A DNA stretch of 64,000 nt from contig CM035227.1 of NCBI GenBank assembly GCA_020226215.1, forward strand, positions 20,153,866 to 20,217,865, in the 5' to 3' direction. The notes below the pieces were generated by a model, which did not search any database, was not told where the DNA came from, and saw nothing but the letters and a program-made list of their open reading frames with translations. Below, piece by piece: positions 1-10,960 of the stretch (the first letter of the stretch is position 1; the number at the start of each line of letters is the position of its first letter). The translations under genes were made by a program, and so were the position numbers. The stretch is from Sindora glabra. Lineage: Eukaryota > Streptophyta > Magnoliopsida > Fabales > Fabaceae.

Positions 1-917
1 TATATTTATATTATTCAATATATTGCATTTGAACTTTTAATAGAATGATTGAAAAAATAAAGAAGAAAAAAATTAAACAAAGTAGATAAAATGAAGAAAA
101 AATAATGTACGAACTGTAAACCCTTGGAGAAGTTTTAGTTAGTGTATTTTAAATTTAAAACATAATATTTAAAAATTATTATCAATAAAAATTTAAAAAA
201 ATTATATAAATAAAATTTAATTTAATTACTAAGTATTTTTTAAAAATATATAATATGAAATTAATTATTTTTATTAATAAAATGTATATTAAAGCTTTAA
301 TTTGCTTAAAATATTATAATAAGCTAAAAAATTATAACTTATTATATTTATGTTAATTAACGATATTGATGTTTTAAATCATAAACAATACGAGTAGATA
401 TAAAAAGATTACAGTAGAGTAAATAGGAAATAAATAATACGTACGGTATAAAGTAATAAAAAATTAATTGTATAATAAATTAATTAATTAAATGAATTAT
501 ATAATTTATATAGAATACATTTATAATAAAAAAATTGATATATCTTACTGCTAAAAAATATTAGTATATATGATTTAAATACCATGAGTTAACAAAAAAG
601 AATAACAAAAATATACAATAAAAAGAATAAAATTAATAGAAATTAATACATAAAATATCAAGTCTTTACAAAATACCCTCAATTGATATTTACTTATTTT
701 GACATATATTCCTCTAAAATTAACCTAAAAATATTGATCAATAGGATAATATATTCTTGTAATAATCAACATATAATAAAAATAATCTTATTTTTATCAT
801 ATTCTATATCCTAAAAAATTATATATTTTAAAAATATCTAAACATAATTTTTACCTAAATCATAAATTTTATTTTAGGACACTTTTCTTTATCCTCTTTG
901 TTCTTCTTTTAAAATTA
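1..917. other. AT-rich intergenic DNA, no gene seen
   Basis: This stretch is extremely AT-rich, with runs of A/T and no open reading frame of note. Its last 200 bases (about 720-917) contain diverged pieces resembling the tandem unit that follows, such as the 'atatattcttgtaataatcaac' type text. I see no coding signal. Confidence 0.7.
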
Positions 918-1475
918 TAAACTTTCACAGGTCATATAAATTTGTACAAATTTTTTCTAAATCCTATATCATAATTTCACAGTATAAATCATAATAATCA
1001 ACATAAAATAAAAATTCTTCTCCGAATGTAAAATATATTCTTATAATAATTAATAAAAATTATAATATAAATACAAAAATTATAAAAATAATAACCAGTA
1101 AAAATTACAAACTATCATAGATCATATAAATTTGTATAAATTTTTTTTAAATCCTAGATCATAATTTTACATCATAAATTATAATAATCAACATAAAATA
1201 AAAATTCTTCCCCCATTATAAAATATATTCTTATAATAACTAATAAAAATTATAATATAAATACAAAAATTATAAAAAACTAATAAATAAAAATAATAAA
1301 TTATCACATATCATATAAATTTTAACAAATTTTTTCTAAATTTTGGATTATAATTTCATATCATAAATCATAATAATCAACATAGAATAAAAATTTTTCT
1401 ACCACTATAAAATATATTCTCATAATAACTAATAAAAATTATAATATAAATACAGAAATTATAAAAATACTAACT
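918..1475. repeat. Tandem repeat, about 189-bp unit, three copies
   Basis: Three head-to-tail copies of an A/T-rich unit are visible. The landmark 'aaaatatattct' falls at 1030, 1220 and 1409, giving periods of 190 and 189. A second landmark, 'catataaatttg/tt...aaattttttctaaat', recurs near 930, 1118 and 1307 with the same spacing. Copies differ by scattered substitutions and small indels. The array stops abruptly at a GC-richer block. The unit length is in the range typical of plant satellite monomers, but only three copies are in view. Confidence 0.85.
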
Positions 1476-1950
1476 AAGGAAGAGTTGAAAGAAGATCAGA
1501 TTTGCTTCAAAAAAGAAATTGTTGCTGGATGAAATATAAAAGGATGAAAATTTGTGAATGAAAAAATGAAAAATGGTGCGAACGGCTTCGAAGAGAGAAG
1601 GGAAGAGGTGCTGCGAAGAGAAGGGAAGAGGTGCTGTGAGGCTGCGAGGTAGGGTTTGTGTTGCGACTGGGAAGAGGGAGGGGTATAAATAGGCCAGGAG
1701 GCGCCATTTCATTTGGCGCCTCTAAGGTATTTAAATACACTATGACACCATTTTAAGTGGTGCCTCTAACAATGGGAAAATTCAAACCGCAATGGGGCGC
1801 CACCTTGATAGCGCCTCCAAGGTGAAGGCGCCATTCAAGGTGGCGCTCCCCAGGTTTTTGCTGCTACAAAGGCGCCAAACAGTGTGGTGCCTCCGTATTC
1901 CACGTATGCCATTCAAAATGGCGCCCTGCGTACTTTAGTAAATTATTTTG
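1476..1950 (+). other. GC-richer block with TATA box and GGCGCC unit array
   Basis: The block interrupts AT-rich DNA. It starts with a purine-rich stretch holding an imperfect direct duplication of about 24 bp (the 'gaagagaagggaagaggtgct' type text near 1590-1635). A good plant TATA box, TATAAATA, lies at 1684-1691. It is followed by six imperfect units of the form GGCGCC-spacer-GGCGCC between about 1700 and 1935. Small minus-strand ORFs cross it but look like chance. It may be part of a repeat family or the leader of a lost transposon; I do not recognise it with confidence. Confidence 0.5.
1684..1691 (+). promoter_or_regulatory. TATA box (TATAAATA) ahead of the GGCGCC array
   Basis: A perfect TATAAATA in a locally GC-rich setting. 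It lies a few bases upstream of the first GGCGCC unit, so a transcript starting about 30 bp downstream would run through the array. Confidence 0.4.
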
Positions 1951-1989
1951 AAACCACGGTAAAACGAAAAAAGTTTATAAAATAATCGT

Positions 1990-4460
1990 ATATCAATATT
2001 TTTGCTGAAATAATACATACTATTGATAAATCTAAAGCTAGATCAGGTAATATGATCATTAAAATTAATCTTAAGAAAGCTTATGATTCTTTAGAGTAGG
2101 GTTTTATTCGAAGCATTCTCCATTATTTTGATTTTCCCCTTCCTTGCATTAATTTAATCATGAATATAGTAATAGGGGTCTCTTATAAAATTTTGTTAAA
2201 TGGTAGTAAACCACCAATTATCTTGCTTTCTAGGAAGATTAGATAAGGTAATCATTTATCTCCTTATTTATTTATTTTGTGCCTTGAATATCTTTATCTA
2301 CTAATTATTAATCACTGTAATAATAAGAAGGGGCATCCAATAAAATCAAGTAAATCAGGATTGCTTTTCTTTCATCTCTTTTATGCTAATGACATTGTTT
2401 TATTTGTCAAGTCAAATCTAAAGAATGCTAGAACTATTAAATAGGTCTTAAATGATTTTGCTATTAAATCTGGTTTAAAAGTTATCTTTAATAAGTCAAA
2501 ACTATATTTCTCAAAAAATACTTATCATCATCTAAGAAATATCATTGCTAACACTGGGGATTAATCATAGTAACAATTTTGGAACATATCTTAGGATAAA
2601 TATCAAAGCGAATTATAAATCATCAAACTTTCTTTCTTTGGTGGATAAAGTGAGAGATTAAGTTCAAGGTTGGCAATTAAAACATCTATCATTAGTTGGA
2701 AGAATAGTTCTTATAAAATTTATTTTGTCTACTATCCCTTTATATTATATGGCATGCACCAAAATTTCTTAAAACATTAATAAAAAATTAGATCAGATTC
2801 TTATAAACTTTTTATGGAATGGTAACCTTAATACCTGCAAACTGGCTTTAGTTAAATGGGATGTGGTTACTATGCCTAAGGAATTAGGTGGATTGGGGAT
2901 TAAAGATTTCTTGACCATAAATCTGGCTATGCTTACTAAATTTGCTTGGGAATTTATTCATAACCAACAAAGTTTGTGGGCCCAAATGCTTACTAAAAAA
3001 TATCTATCTGCTCAAATTAATAATCAAATCAGAATTAAGAAAAATTATTTTTATAATTGGAAGGTCTTAAAGTGTACTTTAGATATTATTAAAAATGGCT
3101 TGAAATGGATTGTGGGAAATGGAGAAAACATTAATTTCTGGTTTGATAATTGGGAAAAAATAGGTGTTTTGAGAAACTATATTTAAGGACTTTTACATCT
3201 AAGTGATCTGCATTTAAAAGTTAAAGATGTCCTTAGTAATGGTTCTTGGAATTTATCTAGAATATCAATGAATTTCTCTTCATTTATTGAGAACTCTATC
3301 CTGGCCATTGCTTTTAGTGTCACAAATGCTCAAAAAGATAAAATTGTATGAGGTTTACTTAAATCTGGACAATGTTTAGTAAAAACTATCTACTTTAACC
3401 AAAAATTGAGGAAAAACCCCTAACTTGGTAAGAATCTCATATGGATTTGGAAAATTCAAACATTGCCAAAAATTCAAGTTTTTGTTTAGTTAACTATTTT
3501 AAATAAATGTCCAATAAAAAACTTGCTTATTCATAAGGGAATGAATGTATCACCAGCTTATGTTTGTTGTGAATCTAGTATAGACTCTATTGCTCATATC
3601 CTATAACAATGTCCTTTTGCTTTAAACTTTTGGTAAAACATTCAGATTCCTATCCCTTGTCAAGCCTCCTTTCATTTTGACTTTATGGATTGGATGAAAA
3701 CAAATATGACTTCCCATATCATGTACACAAATCTAAACATTCTGTGGAATATTGTTTGGATTATGGAATTTATGGTTGCATAGAAACAATTTGATATTTT
3801 AGGATAACCAAGGGACTTGTGATATAAAAACTCAAACTTTGTCCTAAACTGCTGAATTTTAGGCCTATACACGGCTAAGCAAAATGCCTTTTTTTAAACT
3901 TGTCAAGGAAATTAAATGGGAGGCTCCTCCTTTAAGGTGGTATAAATTCAATACAGATGGAACTGCATGTGGAAATCCAAGACTACATGTTTAGTTGTAA
4001 TCAGAGATAGTAGTGCTAAATGGGTAGTAGGATGTTGAAAGGAACTTGGAGTAAGTTCAAATTATGAGGCTGAATTATGTGGATTAAGGGATGGACTGTT
4101 CTTAGCCTATGATAGGGGTTTAACCCCCATTTTGGTTGAACTTAATACTTTATCAGTTATTAAATCTATTAACAACTCAGTTTCTTTCACCTTTTTTCAT
4201 ATTTGTAGCTTACTTAAAGATTGCAAGAAGTTACTCTCTATTTTAGGCTCACCTCCTCTGCATCATATATATAGAGAGATTAATTATGTAGCTAATTATG
4301 TAGCAAAACTTCTATAATTTCATGTAATGATTGTATTATTATGGATAGCCCTCTTCTAAAAGCCCAGTTGTATATATTTTGTGATGTAATAGGCAAACAA
4401 TTGCCTAGACTTATTTTAGTTTAATCTAATATTTTCCAACTTTTCACCAAAAAAAAATTT
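1990..4460 (+). mobile_element. 5'-truncated, decayed LINE (non-LTR retrotransposon): RT, zinc domain, RNase H
   Basis: A plant LINE ORF2 relic that once encoded reverse transcriptase, a zf-RVT-like domain and an RNase H domain. Translation of the plus strand from about 1995 gives the RT start 'MIIKINLKKAYDSLE', then 'GNHLSPYLFILCLEYL', then 'YANDIVLF' (a degraded YADD/FADD catalytic box, second Asp intact, first replaced by Asn). At 2863-3186 an open stretch includes 'LGGLGIKDF'. Around 3480-3640 comes 'CVCCESSIDSIAHIL.QCPFALNFW', typical of zf-RVT. At 3940-4320 'FNTDGTACGNP' and 'HHIYREINYVANYVAKLL' mark RNase H. Stops and frameshifts are frequent. The 5' end breaks inside RT; the endonuclease part is missing. 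The 3' end is a short A-run near 4450, as expected for LINEs. I could not find a target-site duplication. Confidence 0.88.
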
Positions 4461-5102
4461 TAAGAGGTGATTTTTCTTTTATAAAAATAGAGGTGAAAAT
4501 ATTTATATAATTTAAAAATAACATTATATTTTTATAGACTTAGGATAACCCAGCTGTTTGAATACGTTTAAATTTCTTAGTTTTTAAATTAGTTGATTGA
4601 AGATCAATTAGTTAATTAAAGTAGATTATCAAACATTTAAAATAATTAATTAACTTGACTAATTATTAGATGATGATTTAAAAATTATTTGTCCAACGCC
4701 TTCTAAACCTATACATTATACTATACGTCCACTCTAATACGAGCAAGTTGTCGTGGTATGTGCAATGTAAAGATTGATAGTGCTAAAGCACCTACAAAAG
4801 GGGGGAAAATAGTTTATTCACATGTTTTAAATGTCCAACTACTCTAGAAAAAAAGAGTTAATCTATTTATAATTTGTTCCCCTAATACTTAGTTTATCGT
4901 AATAACCAACCGATCTCAATTTAATCAATTCGGTTCAACTTGATTTTTAATATATAGGTCTAATCTAATATACTTTCAGTTGAATCTCAGCCATACAATA
5001 ATTGGACTCAACACGGCAAGTTCATTATTGATCAACTCACATGTTGAACGGATACCCTTACACACGTACTTTATTTTGGGTAAAGTTACACCGATTTTAC
5101 AC
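4461..5102. other. AT-rich intergenic DNA, no gene seen
   Basis: No convincing ORF, RNA gene or splice structure was found between the LINE 3' end and the MITE-like element that follows. Confidence 0.6.
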
Positions 5103-5453
5103 AGAGTTAAAAGATTTATTTGAGTTAAAAAATTTGTTTGATTATTATTTTTAAAAATATTTTTTATTTTTCAAAATAAATTTTTTTTATTTGATAAATT
5201 ATTTATAAAATTTATTTTAAAAATTATAACTTCAAATATATAATTTAAAAACAAAACAAATATATATATTATGTTTTCTAACTTTTCTTTTTAAATTGAA
5301 TATCAGTTTTATAATTAAATAAAATATTTTTTATTTACTTATTCAAACACTTTTTTTATTTTCTTTAAATTTGAATACAATTTTTAAAAATAAAAAATTG
5401 GAAAATAATTTTTGAAAATAAAAAAATAAAAACATTTAAATTTCCTCAACTCT
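5103..5453. mobile_element. MITE-like element, about 350 bp
   Basis: A very AT-rich segment bounded by inverted ends. The left end starts AGAGTTAAAAGATTTATTTG, and the right end read on the opposite strand starts AGAGTTGAGGAAATTTAAAT. Length, internal A/T content and ends fit a small non-autonomous DNA transposon. No clear target-site duplication is visible, so the family (hAT or other) is not assigned. Confidence 0.45.
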
Positions 5454-6087
5454 AAATGTACATCTTTGATTAACTCTCAAGGTTATATCTTAAGCAAAAG
5501 ATCAAAGTATGCTCATCTCATATAAATCATTTGCATCCCCCTACCTACCCTGATATTGATTTTGGCACGGAGCGTATTTGGCGACAACTTCTATGTGTAC
5601 ATGACCTTTCCTTCTTATACAAGCACTTCGGCCAATCCAATAGGATGTTTATGCTAGCTAGACCAACCAATTATCTAAGGAAACATCAAATCAAATCATA
5701 ACTATTTCTTACAAATACAAATAGGGTATATGCTTTTGTCATTTGACTTTATTCTTTAATTTCCCATTAAATTCATAAAATCATAAGAGTTGACATTGAT
5801 AAATCGCAAATATATTTAAATTATAGTATTGGCTCCAAACAACGGATCAAATTAAAAATCTGTTCATGAAGCAGTAACATAGTTTAATTTTATATTTTAA
5901 TGAAAAAAAAGGGATCATGTGATCGATAAAAGCATGTAAATTTTATTTATTTTTTGTGAAAAATATTACACGTGGTATAAACGCAAAACATACCACACGC
6001 TAGAAAAAAATTATAAGATACAGATGAATATGAAATAGCAATTGTTAGTGGTGACAAAACACTGAATCAAAAAGATCAAACTGGCAA
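5454..6087. other. 3' flank of BAHD-1, no gene seen
   Basis: Mixed AT-rich sequence downstream of the minus-strand acyltransferase at 6088. No coding signal was seen; it should contain that gene's 3' untranslated region and polyadenylation site. Confidence 0.5.
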
Positions 6088-7491
6088 TTAATAAATGGGA
6101 TTAAACAATGACACGGCATTCATGAACTCCTCATCAGATTCAAGTGCGCTCATTCTATCAGGCAGAAGGCACACTTCCAAATCAATGCTTCCCCCTCCTT
6201 CAAATCCTGGATACGATGTCACTTTCCCATCAAACTTGTTTGCATACCCACTTCGAATCGCCACTGCTTTCCCTATTCCAAATTCATTTCCATACATATT
6301 GAACCTCGGCGAGCTCCCGATCATTACACAGTTCGGATCAAAAAACCGGTCAATCTGATAGATCATAGGACATTCTAACCAGTTTATCACTGACTGTCGA
6401 ACAACCTTGTCATTATGGTTAGAGACAGCCATGTGAAGCTTCCATGCCGCCCATCCGAGATCATGTTCGAGCAATTCGCCGGCGGTTGCGAATGCATTCA
6501 GAGTTTGTACCAAATTTCCGAAGTATTCTTTCGGGAAAGGCGGATCCAATCTTGTTCGGTTGTTTGTTGCCAACTTGCAACTTGTTTTCTGGTCATAAGC
6601 GAGACCCCGGGCACGAGTTATGGATCTCCAAACAAGTGCTGATAAGGATTGAAACGAAGAAATCTTGTTGTTATTCGAATCCTTATTGGCCTTTGCTTTT
6701 AGTTTCGCTATGGACTTTGCCGAGAAGTGAAAGATTCTCTCCCTGAGTTTCGGCGCTTCGTATCTGCTAATGAACTCATCATGATGTTTGAATGGAAGAT
6801 TGATTATAGGACCACAACCATCTGGGAACCAACGATTGTGAATAGGTTGTTGTCGTGATTGGGCAACCGGAAAGTCATGATTTTGTGATTGAAATATCTC
6901 AGACCAGGTATTAAAGAAATTCCAGTAAGAAGTTCCATCACCCAGAACGTGGTTCATTGAACATCCAACGAAAACCCCATCTATTAATTCTGTGACTTGA
7001 ATGGATAACAAGGACATTGTGTGACCATCATGGTTGACGGCTCTGTCATGGTCAAAGAATGATTGAACAACTAACGGCACATCTACAGGCGAGAGGATGT
7101 CTGATATAGTCAGGTCTAGGGTCGCATAGAGGAATTTAGCTCCGGGGCTGTTACTGCAATCCACGAAAACATTGTAAGACGGAGGATCGTCGGTTCTTTG
7201 AGTGACAAGGCGGCCGGCGAGGGGATAGAAATGGAGGAGGGCGAGAGAAAGGGAGTACTTAAGGTTGTCCAACAGAGATCGGACAAAGTACTCTTGTTGA
7301 TCCTGTTGCAGTTGCGGAGGCTTTTTGAAGAGAAGGCCTTTCTGGATGTAGTGGGCAGATAACATAATAATATCACAGGGTGACAAATAGTAGATGTTCT
7401 TTGACTCATCGTTTGGGAGCTGTGGTTTGATAAAGCATTCTGAGACATGATGAACCGCTGGAGAATTCATCATGTATTTATTCTCGGACAA
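6088..7491 (-). CDS. BAHD acyltransferase (uncharacterised At3g50280-like acetyltransferase group), copy 1
   Basis: Single-exon gene for a 467-residue protein, a normal length for the plant BAHD family. BAHD enzymes are cytosolic and move an acyl group from acyl-CoA to an alcohol or amine in specialised metabolism. The catalytic HXXXD motif is intact as HVLGD (residues 181-185). A conserved YFGN is at 323-326. The family's structural DFGWG motif appears as EFGIG (403-407), a divergence seen in the At3g50280-like group. The N-terminal part has the usual 'FYPLAGRL' (88-95). I kept the first Met; Met7 or Met8 could also serve. No signal peptide or membrane segment is evident. A related intact copy lies about 22 kb away on the same strand and a broken one about 43 kb away. 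Substrate and acyl donor cannot be told from sequence. The family call is firm; the reaction is not known. Confidence 0.93.
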   Translation of the reverse strand: MSENKYMMNSPAVHHVSECFIKPQLPNDESKNIYYLSPCDIIMLSAHYIQKGLLFKKPPQLQQDQQEYFVRSLLDNLKYSLSLALLHFYPLAGRLVTQRTDDPPSYNVFVDCSNSPGAKFLYATLDLTISDILSPVDVPLVVQSFFDHDRAVNHDGHTMSLLSIQVTELIDGVFVGCSMNHVLGDGTSYWNFFNTWSEIFQSQNHDFPVAQSRQQPIHNRWFPDGCGPIINLPFKHHDEFISRYEAPKLRERIFHFSAKSIAKLKAKANKDSNNNKISSFQSLSALVWRSITRARGLAYDQKTSCKLATNNRTRLDPPFPKEYFGNLVQTLNAFATAGELLEHDLGWAAWKLHMAVSNHNDKVVRQSVINWLECPMIYQIDRFFDPNCVMIGSSPRFNMYGNEFGIGKAVAIRSGYANKFDGKVTSYPGFEGGGSIDLEVCLLPDRMSALESDEEFMNAVSLFNPIY

Positions 7492-7563
7492 TTCTCTTTT
7501 TCTTTTTTTTCAGAGAGAGATTTCGGATATATGGCTTTAGAAAGTCCACGGAGAGGCTTGGTG

Positions 7564-7571
7564 ATTATATA
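7564..7571 (-). promoter_or_regulatory. Putative TATA box of BAHD-1
   Basis: On the minus strand the sequence reads TATATAAT, about 73-80 bp upstream of the ATG at 7491. A start site about 30 bp downstream would give a 5' leader of roughly 40 bases. Position and sequence fit a plant core promoter. Confidence 0.5.
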
Positions 7572-7599
7572 CAGGTTCTAATTGTTAGTACTAATGGTA

Positions 7600-8900
7600 T
7601 GCTACTATTCGAGACAGGAAAAACCCTCGAAACCGGGAGAAAGGGGAAGAGGACATTGATTGCACTTCTCATAAAAGCATACCGACTATTAGTCAAAGGC
7701 ACATGTGAAATGAGAACAAAGAATTTTCTTTTCATGACGACTATTCGAGAACAAACAAAGGTTGGTTGCAGAACCGGTCAAGCTATGTCGACCCAATGCC
7801 ATAAATGATATCATTAATGGTTTGATGTTGCCTGATATTGTAACCAATTTTATTAAAATTCAATTTATTGTTAATAATTTGATCACTTCAATCAATCCAC
7901 TCGACTATAAATCTTGATTGTTTGTAGTTAAAAGCAGTCATCCATAGATAATCACTATTGCCAAATTTATGTTCTTAAGTGATGAAAGATAACATAAAAC
8001 AGAGATAGATGAACAAAAGTAATAACTCTATTATCAAAATCTTCAACAAGAAGCAAACAGCCAAAACTCCGAATTAAAAATATTGACACTAGGTTAATTA
8101 TGAGAACTTGTAGATCAAAATCTTTAAAAACATATATAAAAAAGCCCCTTTCTCATATCCTACTTTTGCTTCATTGCCACATACACACATGTGTGCATGT
8201 ATGCGCGCACGCATAGCATGATAAATTGTAAATTTGTAATGAAAATTAAATAAAAAATGATTGTAGGTGAGTAATCATATTAGTGAGATATTAACAAAAA
8301 GTAACTAAAAAGAAAATAATAATTTATTAAGGATGAAGGCTTTGTTAAGGGAATCAATTATTAAATTTTATGAAAATATTTTGATTGTCAAATCATGTAA
8401 ATTCATTTTGTGATGAAAGATTAAGATACTTTGGCCACAATAGCTTTCACAAGAACTTTTCTATCTTCTCCAATCATGATTAAACAATTATTGCGATCTT
8501 TAGTTTGATACAAATTGAATGAATACAAATACAAAGCACACTACTTTTACAAACTCTAATGATTCTTGAGCATTTTGAAGGAGAGAATAGAATTTACACT
8601 AATGAAAAATAGTCGGTATATTATAAAGTTTGAGAGTAACGACCTTATTTATAAAGTTATAATTGGTAGTGGACAATTTATCATTGAAAATTTACAATTT
8701 GGTTATAAATGTTATTTGGGTTCGACTATACTATTACTTTTATTTGGACTAAACATTTTGTCATTTTAATCTAATTTATTAAATTTTTAGATCCAAATTA
8801 AATTAATTTTAACACGTAGATGTTACTAAAATCATTAAATGATATTAAATGTTCCAATGGTTAACAACAGTTAATATAGGCTAATAACCAAAAACAAACT
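7600..8900. other. Upstream flank of BAHD-1 and intergenic DNA, no gene seen
   Basis: The first few hundred bases are presumably promoter of BAHD-1. A short purine/pyrimidine alternating tract with ACACACATGTGTGCATG character lies near 8180-8215. The small ORFs at 7599-7808 and 8566-8769 show no recognisable domain and I treat them as chance. Confidence 0.5.
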
Positions 8901-9420
8901 ATGAATTTGTGCCAAATTGGAACGGAACAAATTTCATATATCAATTTTTTTTTTCAAAATTTTTTGAACTTTGTGACGTAATTTTCCTTCCAAAATAGAA
9001 ATCGCCCCAAATCCCTCCCAAGGATAAATTATTATTATTTTTTAAATTGTGTCGGAATTTCCATTCCAAAATGAAAATTGTTCTAACTTCACATTTTTAT
9101 TTTTTTCCAAATTTGGAGGAAATTTGAGAAATAATTTTTTTTGAAAACTAGTCTTGGTAATTCAACTTTTTAAAAGAATTTTAAAATAAACTTAAAAAAT
9201 ATGAAAATTTCTTAATTTTTGTAATTTTTTCAGAATTGGGAGGAGATTTGAAAAATATAGAAATTTGAAAATTAATTTTTTTAATTAAACCTCTAAAAAA
9301 TTTAATTTATTTTAAAATTTTAAATTATTATTTCATTTTTAAAATTTTTAAGTGAAAAAAATGTAAAAAGTATTTAGTTAATAAAAGAAAAGAATTTAGG
9401 CGTGAGTTGCCCAGTTACCC
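8901..9420. repeat. AT-rich repeat-like tract with 'aaatttcc' text
   Basis: The tract is built of repeated A/T runs with recurring 'aatttccttcc', 'ggaggaaatttga' and 'gaaaatt' words. Text of similar type recurs at about 15270-15900, on the other side of the CTLH relic. It may be the decayed remains of a non-autonomous transposon. No coding signal. Confidence 0.35.
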
Positions 9421-10360
9421 TAGCAAGGCTTTCGAAACTGCGATTGCAACTCTTCTCTTCACCTTGCAGCACTGCCTCGCGAGAGTCACAGCGGCATGGC
9501 TATCATCTGCAAGCGGTCGACAAATTTTTGCTCACACTCATCCTCAATATGTTCTCTAGGAAAGATTCACATTAATCTTTACTTCCTTTTTTCATATAAA
9601 TCAAAGTGTCTCCCTTTGGTGAATCTCTGTAAATTAGAGCATATGTGTTTGGGTTACAGATTTGAGAGTTGGGAAATGAGGGTTATTGCCATTGAGAGTT
9701 TGTTTATTGGTAAAATGATTAAGGATTCGAGCAAAGTCTGTGACTTTCGCTTCTCTCTGTGACAGAGGTAATATGAAAGTTTATAAATATCTCCTGGCAG
9801 ACCCAGCTGTTGAAATAAACTTCGTAGTACCGGTTGGAGGAAGATGTGGTGTCATATATGTAGTTATTGAAAATCTTTGCCATGAATACCTCGAATCTAT
9901 GAAACCCGGTAAAAGAAAAGAAAACAAAAACCAAAAAACGAACTTATAAGTCGACCATCTAAGTTGATATTTCAGGACATTTTGTTAGTTCCTTTTCATT
10001 TAAAACACCAGATATTTTGTCTACAAGTAAGCATTGTAAAATTAGTGCTTAACTGCTTATGCTGGATAGTGGGTGGAATCAGTTATTCAGTTATGTTTTC
10101 TGAATGTATAATTTTACATTGGAACCATATGTTGCTGTAAGATGCTTTCTGGGGATTTTAGTTGTTGTTTACTACATGGACTATATTCTGCTTCTTTCAC
10201 ATCACTCGTCACCGAATCTGATATTCTTGAAATACTAAGTTTTATTCATAATATTTGAGATTATAATTTCCTCTATTTTAGTAAGTTTTACATGTGATGT
10301 CAAATTCAGATGTGTAGTTTTTGTCAGGTGCTTAAGGGATTGATTATTCATGCGTCATCT
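9421..10360 (+). other. Unassigned tract with higher GC and short open frames
   Basis: This segment has a less extreme base composition than its surroundings and two overlapping plus-strand open frames (9496-9762, 88 residues; 9740-9949, 69 residues). I do not recognise either product. It lies directly upstream of the first identifiable exon block of the CTLH relic, where that gene's N-terminal exons would be expected, but I could not match it to the N-terminal part of that family. It could be a decayed exon region or an unrelated gene fragment. Confidence 0.3.
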
Positions 10361-10729
10361 TTTGCACTGGTCTGAAAGGAAATCTGATTTAGCTGGATTG
10401 ATGTCCAATGTGTTAAGAGCTCATTTACATCGTATGATCCAGTCTTTTCAATGAATCTTAAGATATTTAATAAGGTACCTCTCATCAAATTGTCCTTTTT
10501 GAGTATTTTACTGATGGATTAAATTATGCCTTTTGTGTCATAATGCTATTATATTTGTTCATGTATCATAAACTAAATTCATTTTACGTTTTTCCCTCTA
10601 TTTTGCGGCATACATAGAGCATACTGCATACACCAAGGTGTTACATGACCCATTGCAGATCTAACCGAAAGGTTACTCCTGGAGGAGCGCGACCCTCCTG
10701 CAGCACCGCAGGACACTTAATATGAAGTA

Positions 10730-10960
10730 GGGGTGATTCGCTGGTGGGTTCGGTCGAATATGGGTCCAATCCAGAACTGACCGGCATTGGATAGGGTGAA
10801 GATAGTTGCTAACGCGTCAAGCTGGTTGATTTGAGTAATGGGCCTGTTCGAAGTCTAATTCATTTTTTTGGAAAAAATTGTAAAAAGCTCATTTAAAGCC
10901 TGATTGATTTTAAGGCCCAAAAGTAGAAAATGGGCCTCCTGGTGGCCCAGAGATTTTATG
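10730..10960. other. GC-richer insert in an intron of the CTLH relic
   Basis: A segment rich in 'gggttcggtcg', 'gggcctg' and 'ggcccag' text lies just after the second exon block. It looks unlike its AT-rich surroundings and resembles the ends of small plant DNA transposons, but I cannot define termini. Confidence 0.25.

Noticed and set aside
1470..1740. Two overlapping minus-strand ORFs (77-80 residues)
   Set aside because: Low-complexity pyrimidine-rich coding from the purine-rich duplication; no domain and no splice support.
6095..6746. Plus-strand ORFs of 75-100 residues over BAHD-1
   Set aside because: They are antisense shadows of the conserved acyltransferase and repeat in the other BAHD copies for the same reason.
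7116..7448. 110-residue minus-strand ORF
   Set aside because: It lies inside BAHD-1 in another frame and has no family features.
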